Shown here one piece after another: positions 7,880 through 16,536 of a DNA stretch of 64,000 nt (within the stretch, counting starts at the first letter, position 1; every line of letters begins with the position of its first letter). The position numbers were made by a program, and so were the translations under genes. This stretch comes from CAVQBL01 sp963710715. GTDB lineage: Bacteria; Pseudomonadota; Gammaproteobacteria; DSM-16500. The stretch spans positions 62,001 through 126,000 of the forward strand of contig CAVQBL010000018.1 in assembly GCA_963710715.1 (NCBI GenBank), read 5' to 3'. The notes below the pieces were generated by a model. That model had not been told where the DNA came from. It did no database searches and saw nothing but the letters and a program-made list of their open reading frames with translations.

Positions 7880-9790
7880 ATGACAAAAATTTTAAAGTTT
7901 ACTATCGTTTTTATACTCACTCTGGTATTGATCGCTATTATTGCAATGGTTTCTTTGGCGATGTTCGTTAGCCCGAATCGGTTTAAACCCGTCATTGTTG
8001 AACAAGTGATGAAGAAAACGGGGCGTGAGTTAACCATTGATGGTGATTTGTCATGGACGTTTTTTCCTTCTGTGGGTTTAAAAACAGGGCATGTGTTACT
8101 CAGTAACCCCGCTGGATTTACTCCCAAAACTTTCGTCGAAATTCAAAACGCAACGATAGGGGTACAGTTATTGCCTTTACTGCAAGGATCCATTCGATCC
8201 AGTGGAATTACACTGAATGGCATGAAATTAAATTTAATTCGTAATGCAAATGGTAAAACGAACTGGACGTTTGATCAGCAGGCTACTGCCCCAGTTTCTC
8301 CAACAACAAAAAATTCAACGACAGCTAAAACTACTCCGGTTGCTACTCCTGTCAATACTTCTAGAGCAGCAATAGGTCTCACTATTTCAGGAGTCGATGT
8401 TTCTGATGCCACCATTACTTGGCGAGATGATCAAGCTAAAAAATTTATTACTATCGATAAATTTGGCTTACATGCACAAGATATTAATTTAAATGAGCCT
8501 TTTCCCATTAAATCAGACTTTGATTTTACCAGCAAAGATCCTGCGGTTGCTGGACACATTGCATTAACCAGTAAAATTACGTTTAATTATGCGAAACAAC
8601 TGTACGCATTTCGTGATTTGGAGTTTACTGCAAACGTTTTACAAAACAATAATAAAATTAAAATGTCTATCAATGCCGATACCATTGTTGATTTAACTCA
8701 GCAAACACTTAAGTTAAGTAATGTGGTAGGGCGTGTTGAAAATCTTACTTTAAATGGCAAAGTGGATGTGGTTAATTTAATGAGCTCACCTAGCGCGACA
8801 GGTCATTTCATTATTGTGCCATTTGATTTGAAGCAATGGTTGCAAAATATTGGACAAAAGGTCGAACAGTTACAAACCGTTAAAAATGTTGCTGGTAACC
8901 TCGATTTTACTGCGTCACAAAACGCGGTGACTGCGCAAGGCTCAGTTAAAATTGATGAAATGCAAGCGAATAATGTTAAGTTAACCAATCTCGTTGTGCC
9001 ATTCAATTTCCAAAATAACATATTGAATTTTGCACCAGTGACAGCTGTTTTTTATAAGGGAGATTTACAAAGTCAGGCTAAAGTGAATTTAGGTTCTGCA
9101 ACGCCGCAAATTTCGGTGCAAGCTAAACTCGCGAACTTCCAAATGCAACCCCTATGGGAAGATTTAGCGGGCACAAAGAGCAAAGTAAAAATGACAGGTG
9201 CTGGGCATTTTGATATTCAAGTTACCACCTCAGGAGCGGATGCAAATCCAATATTGAAAAATTTAAATGGCACTAGCCACCTTAATATTACAAATGGTGT
9301 GCTACAGGGTGTGGATATTGGGCATGCAATTGATTCAGCGTATGCTTTAATGAAAAAACAAACAGCACCCGAAGGTGTAGGTTCCAATCAAACGACGTTT
9401 AGTACTTTTTCGGGTTCCGCTGTCATTAAAAATGGTGTCATCCATAGTGAAGATTTATTGATAGATTCACCGCGTTTTAAAACGAAAGGACAAGGTCAGA
9501 TTGATTTAGTGAATAAGCAAATTAATTATAATTTGCAAACGGCATTACGACGAGAATCTCAAGAATCTAAAACACAAGGGTTTGTTATTCCCATTCTTGT
9601 TACAGGCAATTTAACGGATCCGAGTATTCGATTGGATACGGCAGCCCTGTTGAAAAATATTGCGCAGCAACAATTGGAAGCTGTGAAACAAAAAGCACAC
9701 GAGCAAATTCAGCAAAAGATTAAGGATAAATTGTCTGGAGATGCAGGTAAAATGCTGCAAAACTTCTTGGGACAAGGGAAGGGGCAGTGA
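7880..9790 (+). CDS. AsmA family envelope protein
   Basis: This 636-residue protein has a single N-terminal membrane anchor (about residues 5-28) followed by the AsmA N-terminal signature around FKPVIVEQVMKKTGRELTI and DGDLSWTFFPSVGL. A threonine-rich linker sits near residue 145, and a C-terminal AsmA domain with LTDPSIRLDT near 580 follows. AsmA-like proteins are periplasmic beta-groove proteins linked to phospholipid transport and outer-membrane assembly. The xthA GTG start overlaps its stop by four bases, so the two are probably coupled. The start at 7880 is supported by AGAGAG eight bases upstream. Confidence 0.88.
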   Translation: MTKILKFTIVFILTLVLIAIIAMVSLAMFVSPNRFKPVIVEQVMKKTGRELTIDGDLSWTFFPSVGLKTGHVLLSNPAGFTPKTFVEIQNATIGVQLLPLLQGSIRSSGITLNGMKLNLIRNANGKTNWTFDQQATAPVSPTTKNSTTAKTTPVATPVNTSRAAIGLTISGVDVSDATITWRDDQAKKFITIDKFGLHAQDINLNEPFPIKSDFDFTSKDPAVAGHIALTSKITFNYAKQLYAFRDLEFTANVLQNNNKIKMSINADTIVDLTQQTLKLSNVVGRVENLTLNGKVDVVNLMSSPSATGHFIIVPFDLKQWLQNIGQKVEQLQTVKNVAGNLDFTASQNAVTAQGSVKIDEMQANNVKLTNLVVPFNFQNNILNFAPVTAVFYKGDLQSQAKVNLGSATPQISVQAKLANFQMQPLWEDLAGTKSKVKMTGAGHFDIQVTTSGADANPILKNLNGTSHLNITNGVLQGVDIGHAIDSAYALMKKQTAPEGVGSNQTTFSTFSGSAVIKNGVIHSEDLLIDSPRFKTKGQGQIDLVNKQINYNLQTALRRESQESKTQGFVIPILVTGNLTDPSIRLDTAALLKNIAQQQLEAVKQKAHEQIQQKIKDKLSGDAGKMLQNFLGQGKGQ

Positions 9791-10572
9791 TTTTGCGTGT
9801 CATCACTCTTAATTTGAATGGTATTCGTTCGGCAATAAAAAAAGGTTTTTTTGCGTGGTTGCAAACGCAAAATGCGGACGTTGTGTGTGTTCAAGAAATT
9901 AAAGCTCAACACGCAGATTTGCAAGGTGAGCATTTTCAATTGCCAGGATATCATTCTTATTTTCATTGTGCGGAAAAAAAAGGCTATAGCGGCGTTGGCA
10001 TTTTTTCCAAACAGAAACCACAAAAAATTGTAACGGGTCTGGGATGGTTGGAAGCAGATCAAGAAGGGCGTTATATCGAAATGGATTTTGGTAAGTTATC
10101 GGTTGCTTCACTCTATATGCCATCTGGAACCAGTGGTGAACATCGTCAAACTATCAAATTTGATTTTTTAAAACGGTATGCGCAACATTTGCAAGCGCAG
10201 CGCAATTCCATGCGCGAATATATTATTTGCGGTGATTGGAATATTGCCCATCAAAAAAGTGATTTAAAAAATTGGCGTGGCAATCAAAAACATTCTGGAT
10301 TTTTACCGGAAGAGCGCGCATGGCTAGATGAATTATTTGGACCAATGAATTTTGTGGATGCGTTTCGTCAAATCAATAAAGAACCTGATCAATACACATG
10401 GTGGTCTAATCGCGGACAAGCTTGGGCCAAAAATGTGGGGTGGCGGATTGATTATCAAGTTACTACTCCGGGTTTGCGAGATAAAATAAAGTCCGCTAGC
10501 ATTTATAAAGACCAACGCTTTTCTGATCATGCGCCGTTGATTATGGAATATGAGTGGGCTTCCGGATTTTAA
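9787..10572 (+). CDS. xthA: Exodeoxyribonuclease III / AP endonuclease
   Basis: This 261-residue member of the EEP nuclease family cleaves at abasic sites in base excision repair. It has NLNGIRSAIKKGF at the N-terminus, VCVQEIK (the metal-binding glutamate), GYSGVGIFSK, GDWNIAH (catalytic Asp and Asn), WRIDYQV and the terminal SDHAPL histidine. The frame opens with GTG at 9787, overlapping the asmA-like stop; TTG at 9793 is the only near alternative. Length and motifs are complete. Confidence 0.95.
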   Translation: MILRVITLNLNGIRSAIKKGFFAWLQTQNADVVCVQEIKAQHADLQGEHFQLPGYHSYFHCAEKKGYSGVGIFSKQKPQKIVTGLGWLEADQEGRYIEMDFGKLSVASLYMPSGTSGEHRQTIKFDFLKRYAQHLQAQRNSMREYIICGDWNIAHQKSDLKNWRGNQKHSGFLPEERAWLDELFGPMNFVDAFRQINKEPDQYTWWSNRGQAWAKNVGWRIDYQVTTPGLRDKIKSASIYKDQRFSDHAPLIMEYEWASGF

Positions 10573-10642
10573 CCCGGTTAAATCAGTGAGCCCTAAATAG
10601 CAGCAAGATATGCTGTCATATTAGGATATTCAAAAGAACAGT

Positions 10643-10999
10643 TTATTCGTTTGGCTTCACCCAAATTACCCCTTCCTCAACTTTTGTTTCAAACTTTGGC
10701 AATGCTTTTTCACGAGAAAGACATCCTAATACTTTTCCAACACCTGGCGGCCAAGGGCTCCACGATTTGACGTCTCCGCTATGCAGGTCAAACGCACTGC
10801 GATGCCACGGACAAACGAGTGCATTGTCTTCGGTGATTTTTGCCTTCTGCAACGGCAAGCCCAAATGCGGACATTTGTTACTAACGGCATGAATTTGATT
10901 TTGATGGCGAAGCAATAAAACAGTATGCTTACCTAGCTTTACTACTTTTCGGGACCCTTCAGTCAACTCATTTTGAGAAAGTGCTCTTATCCAATTCAT
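10643..10999 (-). CDS. Rieske [2Fe-2S] ferredoxin-like protein
   Basis: This 118-residue protein binds a Rieske cluster through CPHLG (about residue 43) and CPWHRS (about residue 63), spaced as in the soluble Rieske ferredoxins of dioxygenase and nitrite-reductase-small-subunit type. It has no signal peptide or membrane anchor, so it is cytoplasmic. It stands alone, so its redox partner is unknown. A hipT-like relic begins 63 bp beyond its start codon. Confidence 0.88.
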   Translation of the reverse strand: MNWIRALSQNELTEGSRKVVKLGKHTVLLLRHQNQIHAVSNKCPHLGLPLQKAKITEDNALVCPWHRSAFDLHSGDVKSWSPWPPGVGKVLGCLSREKALPKFETKVEEGVIWVKPNE

Positions 11000-11062
11000 A
11001 AGTTACCTATTAATCCATATGTGTGAACTATATAGTGTAAGGGAAAAATCTACCTTAAAATA

Positions 11063-11168
11063 GCTTTTAAATTATGTTTTTTCCCATTGAGTGATAATCC
11101 TAAATTCGGCAGTTAAACCCTACTGCGAGGGCCTAATGCCTTGAAGATAGGATAATGCCAATTCTTCG
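11063..11168. pseudogene. hipT-like relic split by a 52-54 bp insertion
   Basis: Bases 11063-11098 and 11151-11168 together repeat an internal stretch of hipT (15797-15846): GCTTTTAAATTATG, TTTTTTCCCATTGAGTG and TAATGCCAATTCTTC. Between the halves lie 52-54 extra bases beginning CCTAAATTCGGCAG and bounded on both sides by GATAAT. This is a small decayed copy of hipT sequence carrying its own mini-insertion. The rest of the 324-base gap holds a promoter and a palindrome, listed separately. Confidence 0.6.
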
Positions 11169-11182
11169 TGAATTCCCAAATA

Positions 11183-11211
11183 TTGATCAATTAAAGCTCA
11201 TTGTGTATAAT
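11183..11211 (+). promoter_or_regulatory. Promoter (TTGATC - 17 bp - TATAAT) for the interrupted gene
   Basis: TTGATC at 11183-11188 and TATAAT at 11206-11211 with 17-bp spacing point toward the truncated gene copy at 11324. The insertion sequence now separates this promoter from the intact copy at 13192. Confidence 0.5.
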
Positions 11212-11230
11212 CAGCCTACAATTATTAAAC

Positions 11231-11288
11231 CTAAATTTGGCACTTGAACCCGTAGCTCTTCGCAGCAGAGTTCAAGTGTCGAATTTAG
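11231..11288. repeat. 19-bp-arm palindrome upstream of the interrupted gene
   Basis: CTAAATTTGGCACTTGAAC at 11231 pairs with GTTCAAGTGTCGAATTTAG ending at 11288, with two mismatches that still allow G-T pairing in RNA. It lies in the leader between the promoter and the start codon. It resembles the left part of the small insertion in the hipT relic (CCTAAATTCGGCAGTTAAAC), so both may be members of one tiny repeat family. Confidence 0.6.
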
Positions 11289-11306
11289 ATTAAAGCACAC
11301 TGTGCT

Positions 11307-11526
11307 AAAAATGAGGAGTCGCTATGTCTGGCAGTTTCAGAGGTCGCAAAGAACCAAATGAAAGTGATTATGATTATAAATCGGTACCCCTAATGACATT
11401 ACGTGTTGAAAATTCTCTTGAAGACCCTCGCCCTCCCACTACTCCTCGCCAGCCAACTGAGAATACTGCTGTTAGGGTGGAAAGCAAGTCGTCTTTAAGG
11501 ACTCCACTTCTTCGAAACTCTTCTCT
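11307..11526. repeat. Long target-site duplication of the IS1634-type element, left copy (220 bp)
   Basis: These 220 bases are identical by eye to 13175-13394 with a constant offset of 1868 and no gaps. They begin at AAAAATGAGGAGTCGC and stop at CTTCGAAACTCTTCTCT, exactly where the inverted repeat of the insertion sequence begins. Long variable direct repeats are a known property of IS1634 of Mycoplasma mycoides. Confidence 0.92.
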
Positions 11527-11566
11527 CCTGACTTCTGCCAATTTTAAAATATTCGTAAAGCCCTAA
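11324..11566 (+). pseudogene. Truncated duplicate of the 13192-14523 membrane protein gene
   Basis: This frame encodes the first 67 residues of the 443-residue protein downstream, word for word (it starts MSGSFRGRKEPNESD), then runs 13 codons into the insertion sequence before a stop. It arose from the 220-bp target duplication. It keeps the original promoter and ribosome binding site, so a short disordered peptide may still be made. Confidence 0.9.
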
Positions 11567-13174
11567 AAAAAAGTTCTTTGATTACAAGAAATTATATTTT
11601 TGTAGAATGCAAAAAACCGCACTAAGTGGTATTCTGCACGCATGCGAGGTGACCTGATTATTAGAACTGTCCGTACTGCGTCAGGTGCAACAGCAGTACA
11701 AATTATTCGATACGCAAATAGCAAACGTATTGTGGTAAAACATATCGGCAGTGCGCACACAGACGATGAGCTAGCTACACTTCGTAGCGAAGCTGAACGC
11801 GTGCGTGAGCAGCTTTCCCCGCAACTCTTTCTTTTCTCTTCGATAGAATCTCCAACGCGACTCCTGCATATGGATCATTTGAGTCTGGAAGGAGTTACAC
11901 ATCGTTTTGCGCATGAGGCACTTAGAAAGTGCAATCAACAATGTGGGCTTGGTTTTCTTTCTCCGCTTTATCAAGATATTGCGCTTATGCGCATCATTGA
12001 GCCAACTTCTAAATTACGCACCATTACACTTTTACAACGCTATTTCAATATAAGTTACGCTGAACGTACTGTTTACCGTCTGCTTCCAAAGTTGATAAAA
12101 CAGAAAGAAGCTATTGAAAATGCTGCTTATCAGACAGCATGCACATACTTTGGCGAATCATTTGCACTTATTCTTTATGATGTTACTACACTGTATTTTG
12201 AAAGCCATGAGCCTGATGATGAACTTCGAGCCAGAGGATTTTCTAAAGATGATAAATCCAAACAACCTCAGATTGTTATTGGATTGCTAGTAACGCCACA
12301 AGGTTTTCCACTTATGCATGAGGTATACAAAGGTAATAAATTTGAGGGTCACACAATGCTTGATGTCATTAAGCAATTTCAAAAACGTCATGCAGATGCC
12401 AAACCAATTGTGGTAGCAGATGCCGCAATGCTTTCGCGTGAAAATATGCAATTTCTAGAGACCGAAGGCTATCGATATATTGTGGGCGCTCGATTAGCGA
12501 ATACACAACGATCATTCATCGACAAAATAGCCGTGAAGCTTGATCGTAAAGATGGCGTCGCAATACGTTTACCTTATCCCAATCGTTCTTATGATGTTGT
12601 TTGTGCTTACTCATCACAACGAGAAAAAAAGGACAGGCGACAATTTGAAAAGCAAGTCACAAAAGCCATGATGCTTGTTGCGCGAAAAGAACCAGGAAAG
12701 CGAGCCAAATTTGTTAAAAAATCGTTGGATGGAAAATCTAGTTTTGTGTTAGACGAAGAACTTAAGGAAAAAACAGAAAAGTTACTTGGCATCAAAGGGT
12801 ATTGCACTAACATTTCTGAGAGTGAGATATCAAACGAACAAATCATTGCTTACTATCATGATCTTTGGCGTATTGAACAGGTGTTTCGAATGTCAAAAAC
12901 CGATCTTAAAACACGACCCATTTTTCATTATGCACATGATGCTATTAAGGCACATATATTGCTGTGTTTTATGGCGCTAATGATAGGAAAATTTCTGGAA
13001 ATTAAAACAGGACTCTCATTGCAGCGTATCCGAGATATTCTCTGGAGTGTACACGAAGCTCACATTGAGGATACTCTTACTGGTAAACGGATTACACTAC
13101 AAACAAACTTAACTGAATATCATAACAGCGGGCTGGCGGGTATCCTCAAACCGCACTAATTGGCAGAAGTCAGG
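11527..13174 (+). mobile_element. IS1634-family insertion sequence, 1648 bp, complete
   Basis: The element is bounded by perfect 17-bp inverted repeats, CCTGACTTCTGCCAATT on the left and its complement AATTGGCAGAAGTCAGG on the right. It contains one intact transposase gene. It is flanked by a perfect 220-bp direct repeat. The perfect duplication and intact transposase suggest a recent insertion. Both ends and the duplication limits can be placed to the base. Confidence 0.95.
11642..13159 (+). CDS. IS1634-family DDE transposase
   Basis: This 505-residue transposase is related to IS4. It starts with a family-typical N-terminus (RGDLIIRTVRTASG), and the catalytic acidic residues are visible in LYDVTTLYFES (about 180), VVADAAMLS (about 260) and the C-terminal YHDLWRIEQVFRMSK signature (glutamate about 411, with E-x6-K spacing). 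It fills the element apart from about 115 bp at the left end. The reading frame is intact, so the element may be active. Confidence 0.93.
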   Translation: MRGDLIIRTVRTASGATAVQIIRYANSKRIVVKHIGSAHTDDELATLRSEAERVREQLSPQLFLFSSIESPTRLLHMDHLSLEGVTHRFAHEALRKCNQQCGLGFLSPLYQDIALMRIIEPTSKLRTITLLQRYFNISYAERTVYRLLPKLIKQKEAIENAAYQTACTYFGESFALILYDVTTLYFESHEPDDELRARGFSKDDKSKQPQIVIGLLVTPQGFPLMHEVYKGNKFEGHTMLDVIKQFQKRHADAKPIVVADAAMLSRENMQFLETEGYRYIVGARLANTQRSFIDKIAVKLDRKDGVAIRLPYPNRSYDVVCAYSSQREKKDRRQFEKQVTKAMMLVARKEPGKRAKFVKKSLDGKSSFVLDEELKEKTEKLLGIKGYCTNISESEISNEQIIAYYHDLWRIEQVFRMSKTDLKTRPIFHYAHDAIKAHILLCFMALMIGKFLEIKTGLSLQRIRDILWSVHEAHIEDTLTGKRITLQTNLTEYHNSGLAGILKPH

Positions 13175-13394
13175 AAAAATGAGGAGTCGCTATGTCTGGC
13201 AGTTTCAGAGGTCGCAAAGAACCAAATGAAAGTGATTATGATTATAAATCGGTACCCCTAATGACATTACGTGTTGAAAATTCTCTTGAAGACCCTCGCC
13301 CTCCCACTACTCCTCGCCAGCCAACTGAGAATACTGCTGTTAGGGTGGAAAGCAAGTCGTCTTTAAGGACTCCACTTCTTCGAAACTCTTCTCT
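13175..13394. repeat. Long target-site duplication of the IS1634-type element, right copy (220 bp)
   Basis: This is the second copy of the 220-bp repeat described at 11307. It contains the ribosome binding site GAGGAG and the first 67 codons of the intact gene starting at 13192, which is why the insertion did not destroy that gene. Confidence 0.92.
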
Positions 13395-14523
13395 TGCTGC
13401 TTTTCTTCCGTCAGAGGAGAAAACTGCTGTGCTTGTGGAAAGGGTATCAGGGCCGCCTCTGGATCTTGTTCGTACGCGAATTGAGAACATTTTTGATGGG
13501 AGCACTGTTGGGTTACGACGGCGTCGTGGTCAACAGCAGAGGGGTGTAGATGCTGCTAACACTGACGCAATTGCATTAGATGAATTTATAGAAAAAGTAC
13601 TAAAACCAGAACCACGAGAAAGAGCAAATAATGAGATAGCATTGTCCTTATTGCGGAAACAGTATATAGAAGCACGAAGCGTCGCTAGTCAAGGTAGAGC
13701 ATTGGCTATAGCTCTGGTAATTGGCTTCATGAGAGACTTTATATGGGCTTATGTGACAGAAAAAAAAGGCAATCATTTCGGTAATAAATTAGATGCTTTC
13801 TGGGGTGAAACGTTAACACAAATGGTGTGGGCGCTCCCAGCTATTATAGGTGGAGGTAGTGCTTGTCTCAAGGTTACTTGCTCACCTATAGGGAACGGCA
13901 AGTCTTTTTTCTTTCAGCGAAATACACGTACATTGGGTAAAAAAGTGGCTGTTATTGGCTTATCATCTTGGTCTGCCATACCTGTTTGGAATGGTGCGCA
14001 GTGGCTTGGTGTATTGACAGGAAAGAAACTTCAATTAAATACTCGAGATGCAAATTATTTTGCAGGACTTTTTACTGGAGTTGCTGAGACGCTTTGGCAA
14101 AATGCACTGGTGATTCCACGATTACTTGGAGAGTCTGCAGATTCATTAGAAGTATTTCTTAATACATTAGGGGGCGCTGTTTGGCAATGGGTTTACTTTG
14201 CTTGCACGGAAAATCTTGAAAATGAAAAAGATGTGGAATTAAAAACATCCGCCAGTGTTGCTTTTAGTGTCGCTGCTTCGACATTATTGATGACTTTATT
14301 AGCGTGGATGCTAAGTAAAAATAGTTCAACACCAAGAGAAAATGTTGTAAACAACCGTGAATTACCTCATTTAGAAGATAACCGTAATAGATTATTTACA
14401 AGGCGGGATCATGCTTACGATGATCTTGATCTTACTGCCACAAGGACACAGAACCTTAGGCATAACCGACAAGCTCTTGATGATATTTCTGTTTACCGGC
14501 AACCACGAGCTTCTAGCCGATAA
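13192..14523 (+). CDS. Unknown multi-pass membrane protein, effector-like
   Basis: This 443-residue protein is not recognised. The first 140 residues are hydrophilic, rich in Arg/Pro/Ser and probably disordered. Hydrophobic segments follow around residues 165-185, 205-225, 250-270 and 360-380, and the C-terminus is hydrophilic and basic (RQPRASSR). There is no cleavable signal. The first 67 codons lie within the duplication made by the insertion sequence. The natural promoter stayed with the truncated copy, so expression may now depend on readthrough or on a promoter from the element. A secreted membrane-inserting effector is possible but unproven. Confidence 0.75.
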   Translation: MSGSFRGRKEPNESDYDYKSVPLMTLRVENSLEDPRPPTTPRQPTENTAVRVESKSSLRTPLLRNSSLAAFLPSEEKTAVLVERVSGPPLDLVRTRIENIFDGSTVGLRRRRGQQQRGVDAANTDAIALDEFIEKVLKPEPRERANNEIALSLLRKQYIEARSVASQGRALAIALVIGFMRDFIWAYVTEKKGNHFGNKLDAFWGETLTQMVWALPAIIGGGSACLKVTCSPIGNGKSFFFQRNTRTLGKKVAVIGLSSWSAIPVWNGAQWLGVLTGKKLQLNTRDANYFAGLFTGVAETLWQNALVIPRLLGESADSLEVFLNTLGGAVWQWVYFACTENLENEKDVELKTSASVAFSVAASTLLMTLLAWMLSKNSSTPRENVVNNRELPHLEDNRNRLFTRRDHAYDDLDLTATRTQNLRHNRQALDDISVYRQPRASSR

Positions 14524-14641
14524 ACTCAACAAAGTCAGGAATAAATCGCAAGAGCACGTTCAATTTTCAAGAGTCTGTTTGTCAGGCCGCCTGACCCGCT
14601 TGATGTGGTAATGTTCGGCAGAAATTCCGAGAATTGCTGGA

Positions 14642-15286
14642 TTATCTCCGTAAGCTACGATTCATTAACGAAGTTGCGATAATATTATTAGTTATATGCG
14701 ATGAAATAGCAGGCATTAAGCTTCCATTACAATAATAGGTCATTCCGCTATAAATCATACCACCTACGAATGTATCTAACCTTCTGCCCCTAGCATGTAA
14801 TGCACTAAATATCAGGCTATTAATCACCGAGGATGCCGTTGCTGCCTCAGCGTCCTTCATGTCCAGTTGCTTTGTAAAGCCGGCATGCAAACCATGCAAA
14901 AGTACGCCTCGAAAGATTAGTTCCTCTACTATGGGGTCACGAAATCTTACAGCGAAACGTAAATTTTTATCATGCTGCCAATGAGGAAAAATATCTAAAG
15001 GAATTCTCTGTCGATACAATCTGCTTTCCAAGTAACGAAGTGGATAAGTAATAGGAATTCCAGTGAAACCGGTAGCAATGCCCCAACCTACTTCTTTAGC
15101 AAAGCGATTACTATAAGGTAATGATTGATGAGAGACCATATTTAGATAAATATTGTTTTCAACTGGATCAGTTGGGACACTTTTGAAAAATCGAAAATTC
15201 TGCTTGCTTGAGAGCGTCCCTTTTTCAAATGAAGCGTCTTTCTTTGGGCTATTTGTTTGCTCTTTTGATTTAGTTTGTTCTGGCAT
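14642..15286 (-). CDS. CPBP family intramembrane metalloprotease
   Basis: This 214-residue protein carries the three CPBP (Abi/CAAX-like) motifs: EELIFRG (EExxxR, about residue 118), a histidine in FSALHARG (about 159) and SHITNNI near the C-terminus. These motifs form the glutamate/histidine catalytic site of bacterial CAAX-like proteases. The N-terminal 50 residues are charged and unusually hydrophilic for the family. Hydrophobic stretches are short, so it may have fewer membrane spans than typical. Bacterial members act in bacteriocin maturation and immunity, and their substrates are often unknown. It sits between the membrane protein gene and hipBST in the mosaic region. Confidence 0.8.
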   Translation of the reverse strand: MPEQTKSKEQTNSPKKDASFEKGTLSSKQNFRFFKSVPTDPVENNIYLNMVSHQSLPYSNRFAKEVGWGIATGFTGIPITYPLRYLESRLYRQRIPLDIFPHWQHDKNLRFAVRFRDPIVEELIFRGVLLHGLHAGFTKQLDMKDAEAATASSVINSLIFSALHARGRRLDTFVGGMIYSGMTYYCNGSLMPAISSHITNNIIATSLMNRSLRR

Positions 15287-15600
15287 GCTCTGCTCTTAAG
15301 TATAAAATTGATAATAATGTAATAATGCGCAAAAAATGGCTACATTTTGTTAAACTGTATCAAAACTAAAAATATTTATCCATTACAACGTAAGCCCCCA
15401 GTACCCCAGTCATCTTAAATTGACAATGTAAGATTTATGGTAAATTTTTAAATTACTAATATACAAATTTATTGTATTTTATAAATCAAGAGTTTATAAA
15501 ATTATTCAAGCTATTCAAGTGAGTATGCATTTGAATAATGAAGAAACCAAACAATGCGAATTTGATGGATTAAAAGAGGCTATGAGCCTGTTTCGTAGTT
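15287..15600. other. AT-rich intergenic stretch, no convincing gene
   Basis: These 314 bases separate the CPBP protease start from the hipT stop. They are very AT-rich with several TATAAT-like hexamers that could serve the leftward protease gene. A 53-codon plus-strand frame (15525-15686) starts here but runs antisense into the hipT 3' end and matches nothing I know. I call no gene. Confidence 0.6.
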
Positions 15601-16536
15601 TCACTTTAGACCCAATCTTGATGCTCGGTCTGTTAATAATGCCACGTACTTTTCTTTCATGGGTGATGATAAAAAGCTTTTATTGATTAATTTAAGCCAC
15701 CGCGGTAACGCTTGTGACAAATTCATAAGTAAATTATCTATAACTTTTTTATTTAATTGTAATCGTTGAATAGCAAAGTAATCCAAAAAATCAGATGCTT
15801 TTAAATTATGTTTTTTCCCATTGAGTGGTAATGCCAATTCTTCTTGTGGATTTTTCTGTGCGATGGTAGTACTTAACAAGTCATAGGCTGGTGATAATGA
15901 AACTTTTTTACCGCGTGTGATTAATGAAAAATTCTTTAAATGCATATCTTCATTACCAATCAAAAAATTAAATAGTGTTAATCGCAGTAGCTTGACTGCT
16001 TCAATTTTTGGAAAACTACAAAAATTATTAATAACGCTCACAACTTGTTCCATCGAACTATTGTATTTTGTGTCACGGGTTTTTTGTAATAACTGCGCAA
16101 AATCTTCGAGCGCGAGTTTTTTGCGATGTGCAATACGATCGAAACGCTTCACAAAATAAGTCATGCTTTTATCTTTTGAATAGACTAATCCATGTAAAGG
16201 TACTTCAATTTGAATCATTGCCGCGAGTGACATGGTGAGTGCTTCATTTTCCGGTAATTCGAGATAAAGCTGACTCTGCGGTTTTAAAATATAATGTCCA
16301 TGGTGATCTACTAATTCAAAAAATCCTTCTTTTACTTTTAATTGTGCGCTCAGTTTGTCTTGGACACCTTGAATCGACATCTTTCCCACACGTGCTATGG
16401 CTTCTGCCCGTTGTTCTTCGGCACTATAATTTAATGGCGTTAACGTAACTAAGCGAGGTGATAAAAGCCGTAATCCTCTTTGCGAGTATTGCTCATTTTC
16501 CTGAATGACATCGTAAGTGATGGGGCAATATTTCAT
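15601..16536 (-). CDS. hipT: HipT-type serine/threonine kinase toxin
   Basis: This 311-residue protein is the kinase half of a split HipA, as in the tripartite HipBST systems of E. coli O127 and Legionella. The glycine-rich loop region reads GKMSIQGVQDK (serine 54), placing SIQ where E. coli HipT has its autophosphorylated SIS serines. Catalytic signatures are GNEDMHLKN (catalytic Asp and Asn) and SPAYDLLST (metal-binding Asp). The N-subdomain of HipA is absent and is encoded by the upstream hipS, which overlaps by four bases. HipT of E. coli phosphorylates tryptophanyl-tRNA synthetase; the target here is not shown. Confidence 0.9.
   Translation of the reverse strand: MKYCPITYDVIQENEQYSQRGLRLLSPRLVTLTPLNYSAEEQRAEAIARVGKMSIQGVQDKLSAQLKVKEGFFELVDHHGHYILKPQSQLYLELPENEALTMSLAAMIQIEVPLHGLVYSKDKSMTYFVKRFDRIAHRKKLALEDFAQLLQKTRDTKYNSSMEQVVSVINNFCSFPKIEAVKLLRLTLFNFLIGNEDMHLKNFSLITRGKKVSLSPAYDLLSTTIAQKNPQEELALPLNGKKHNLKASDFLDYFAIQRLQLNKKVIDNLLMNLSQALPRWLKLINKSFLSSPMKEKYVALLTDRASRLGLK

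Noticed and set aside
15525..15686. 53-codon plus-strand frame ending inside hipT
   Set aside because: The second half is antisense to conserved hipT sequence, there is no ribosome binding site and no family.
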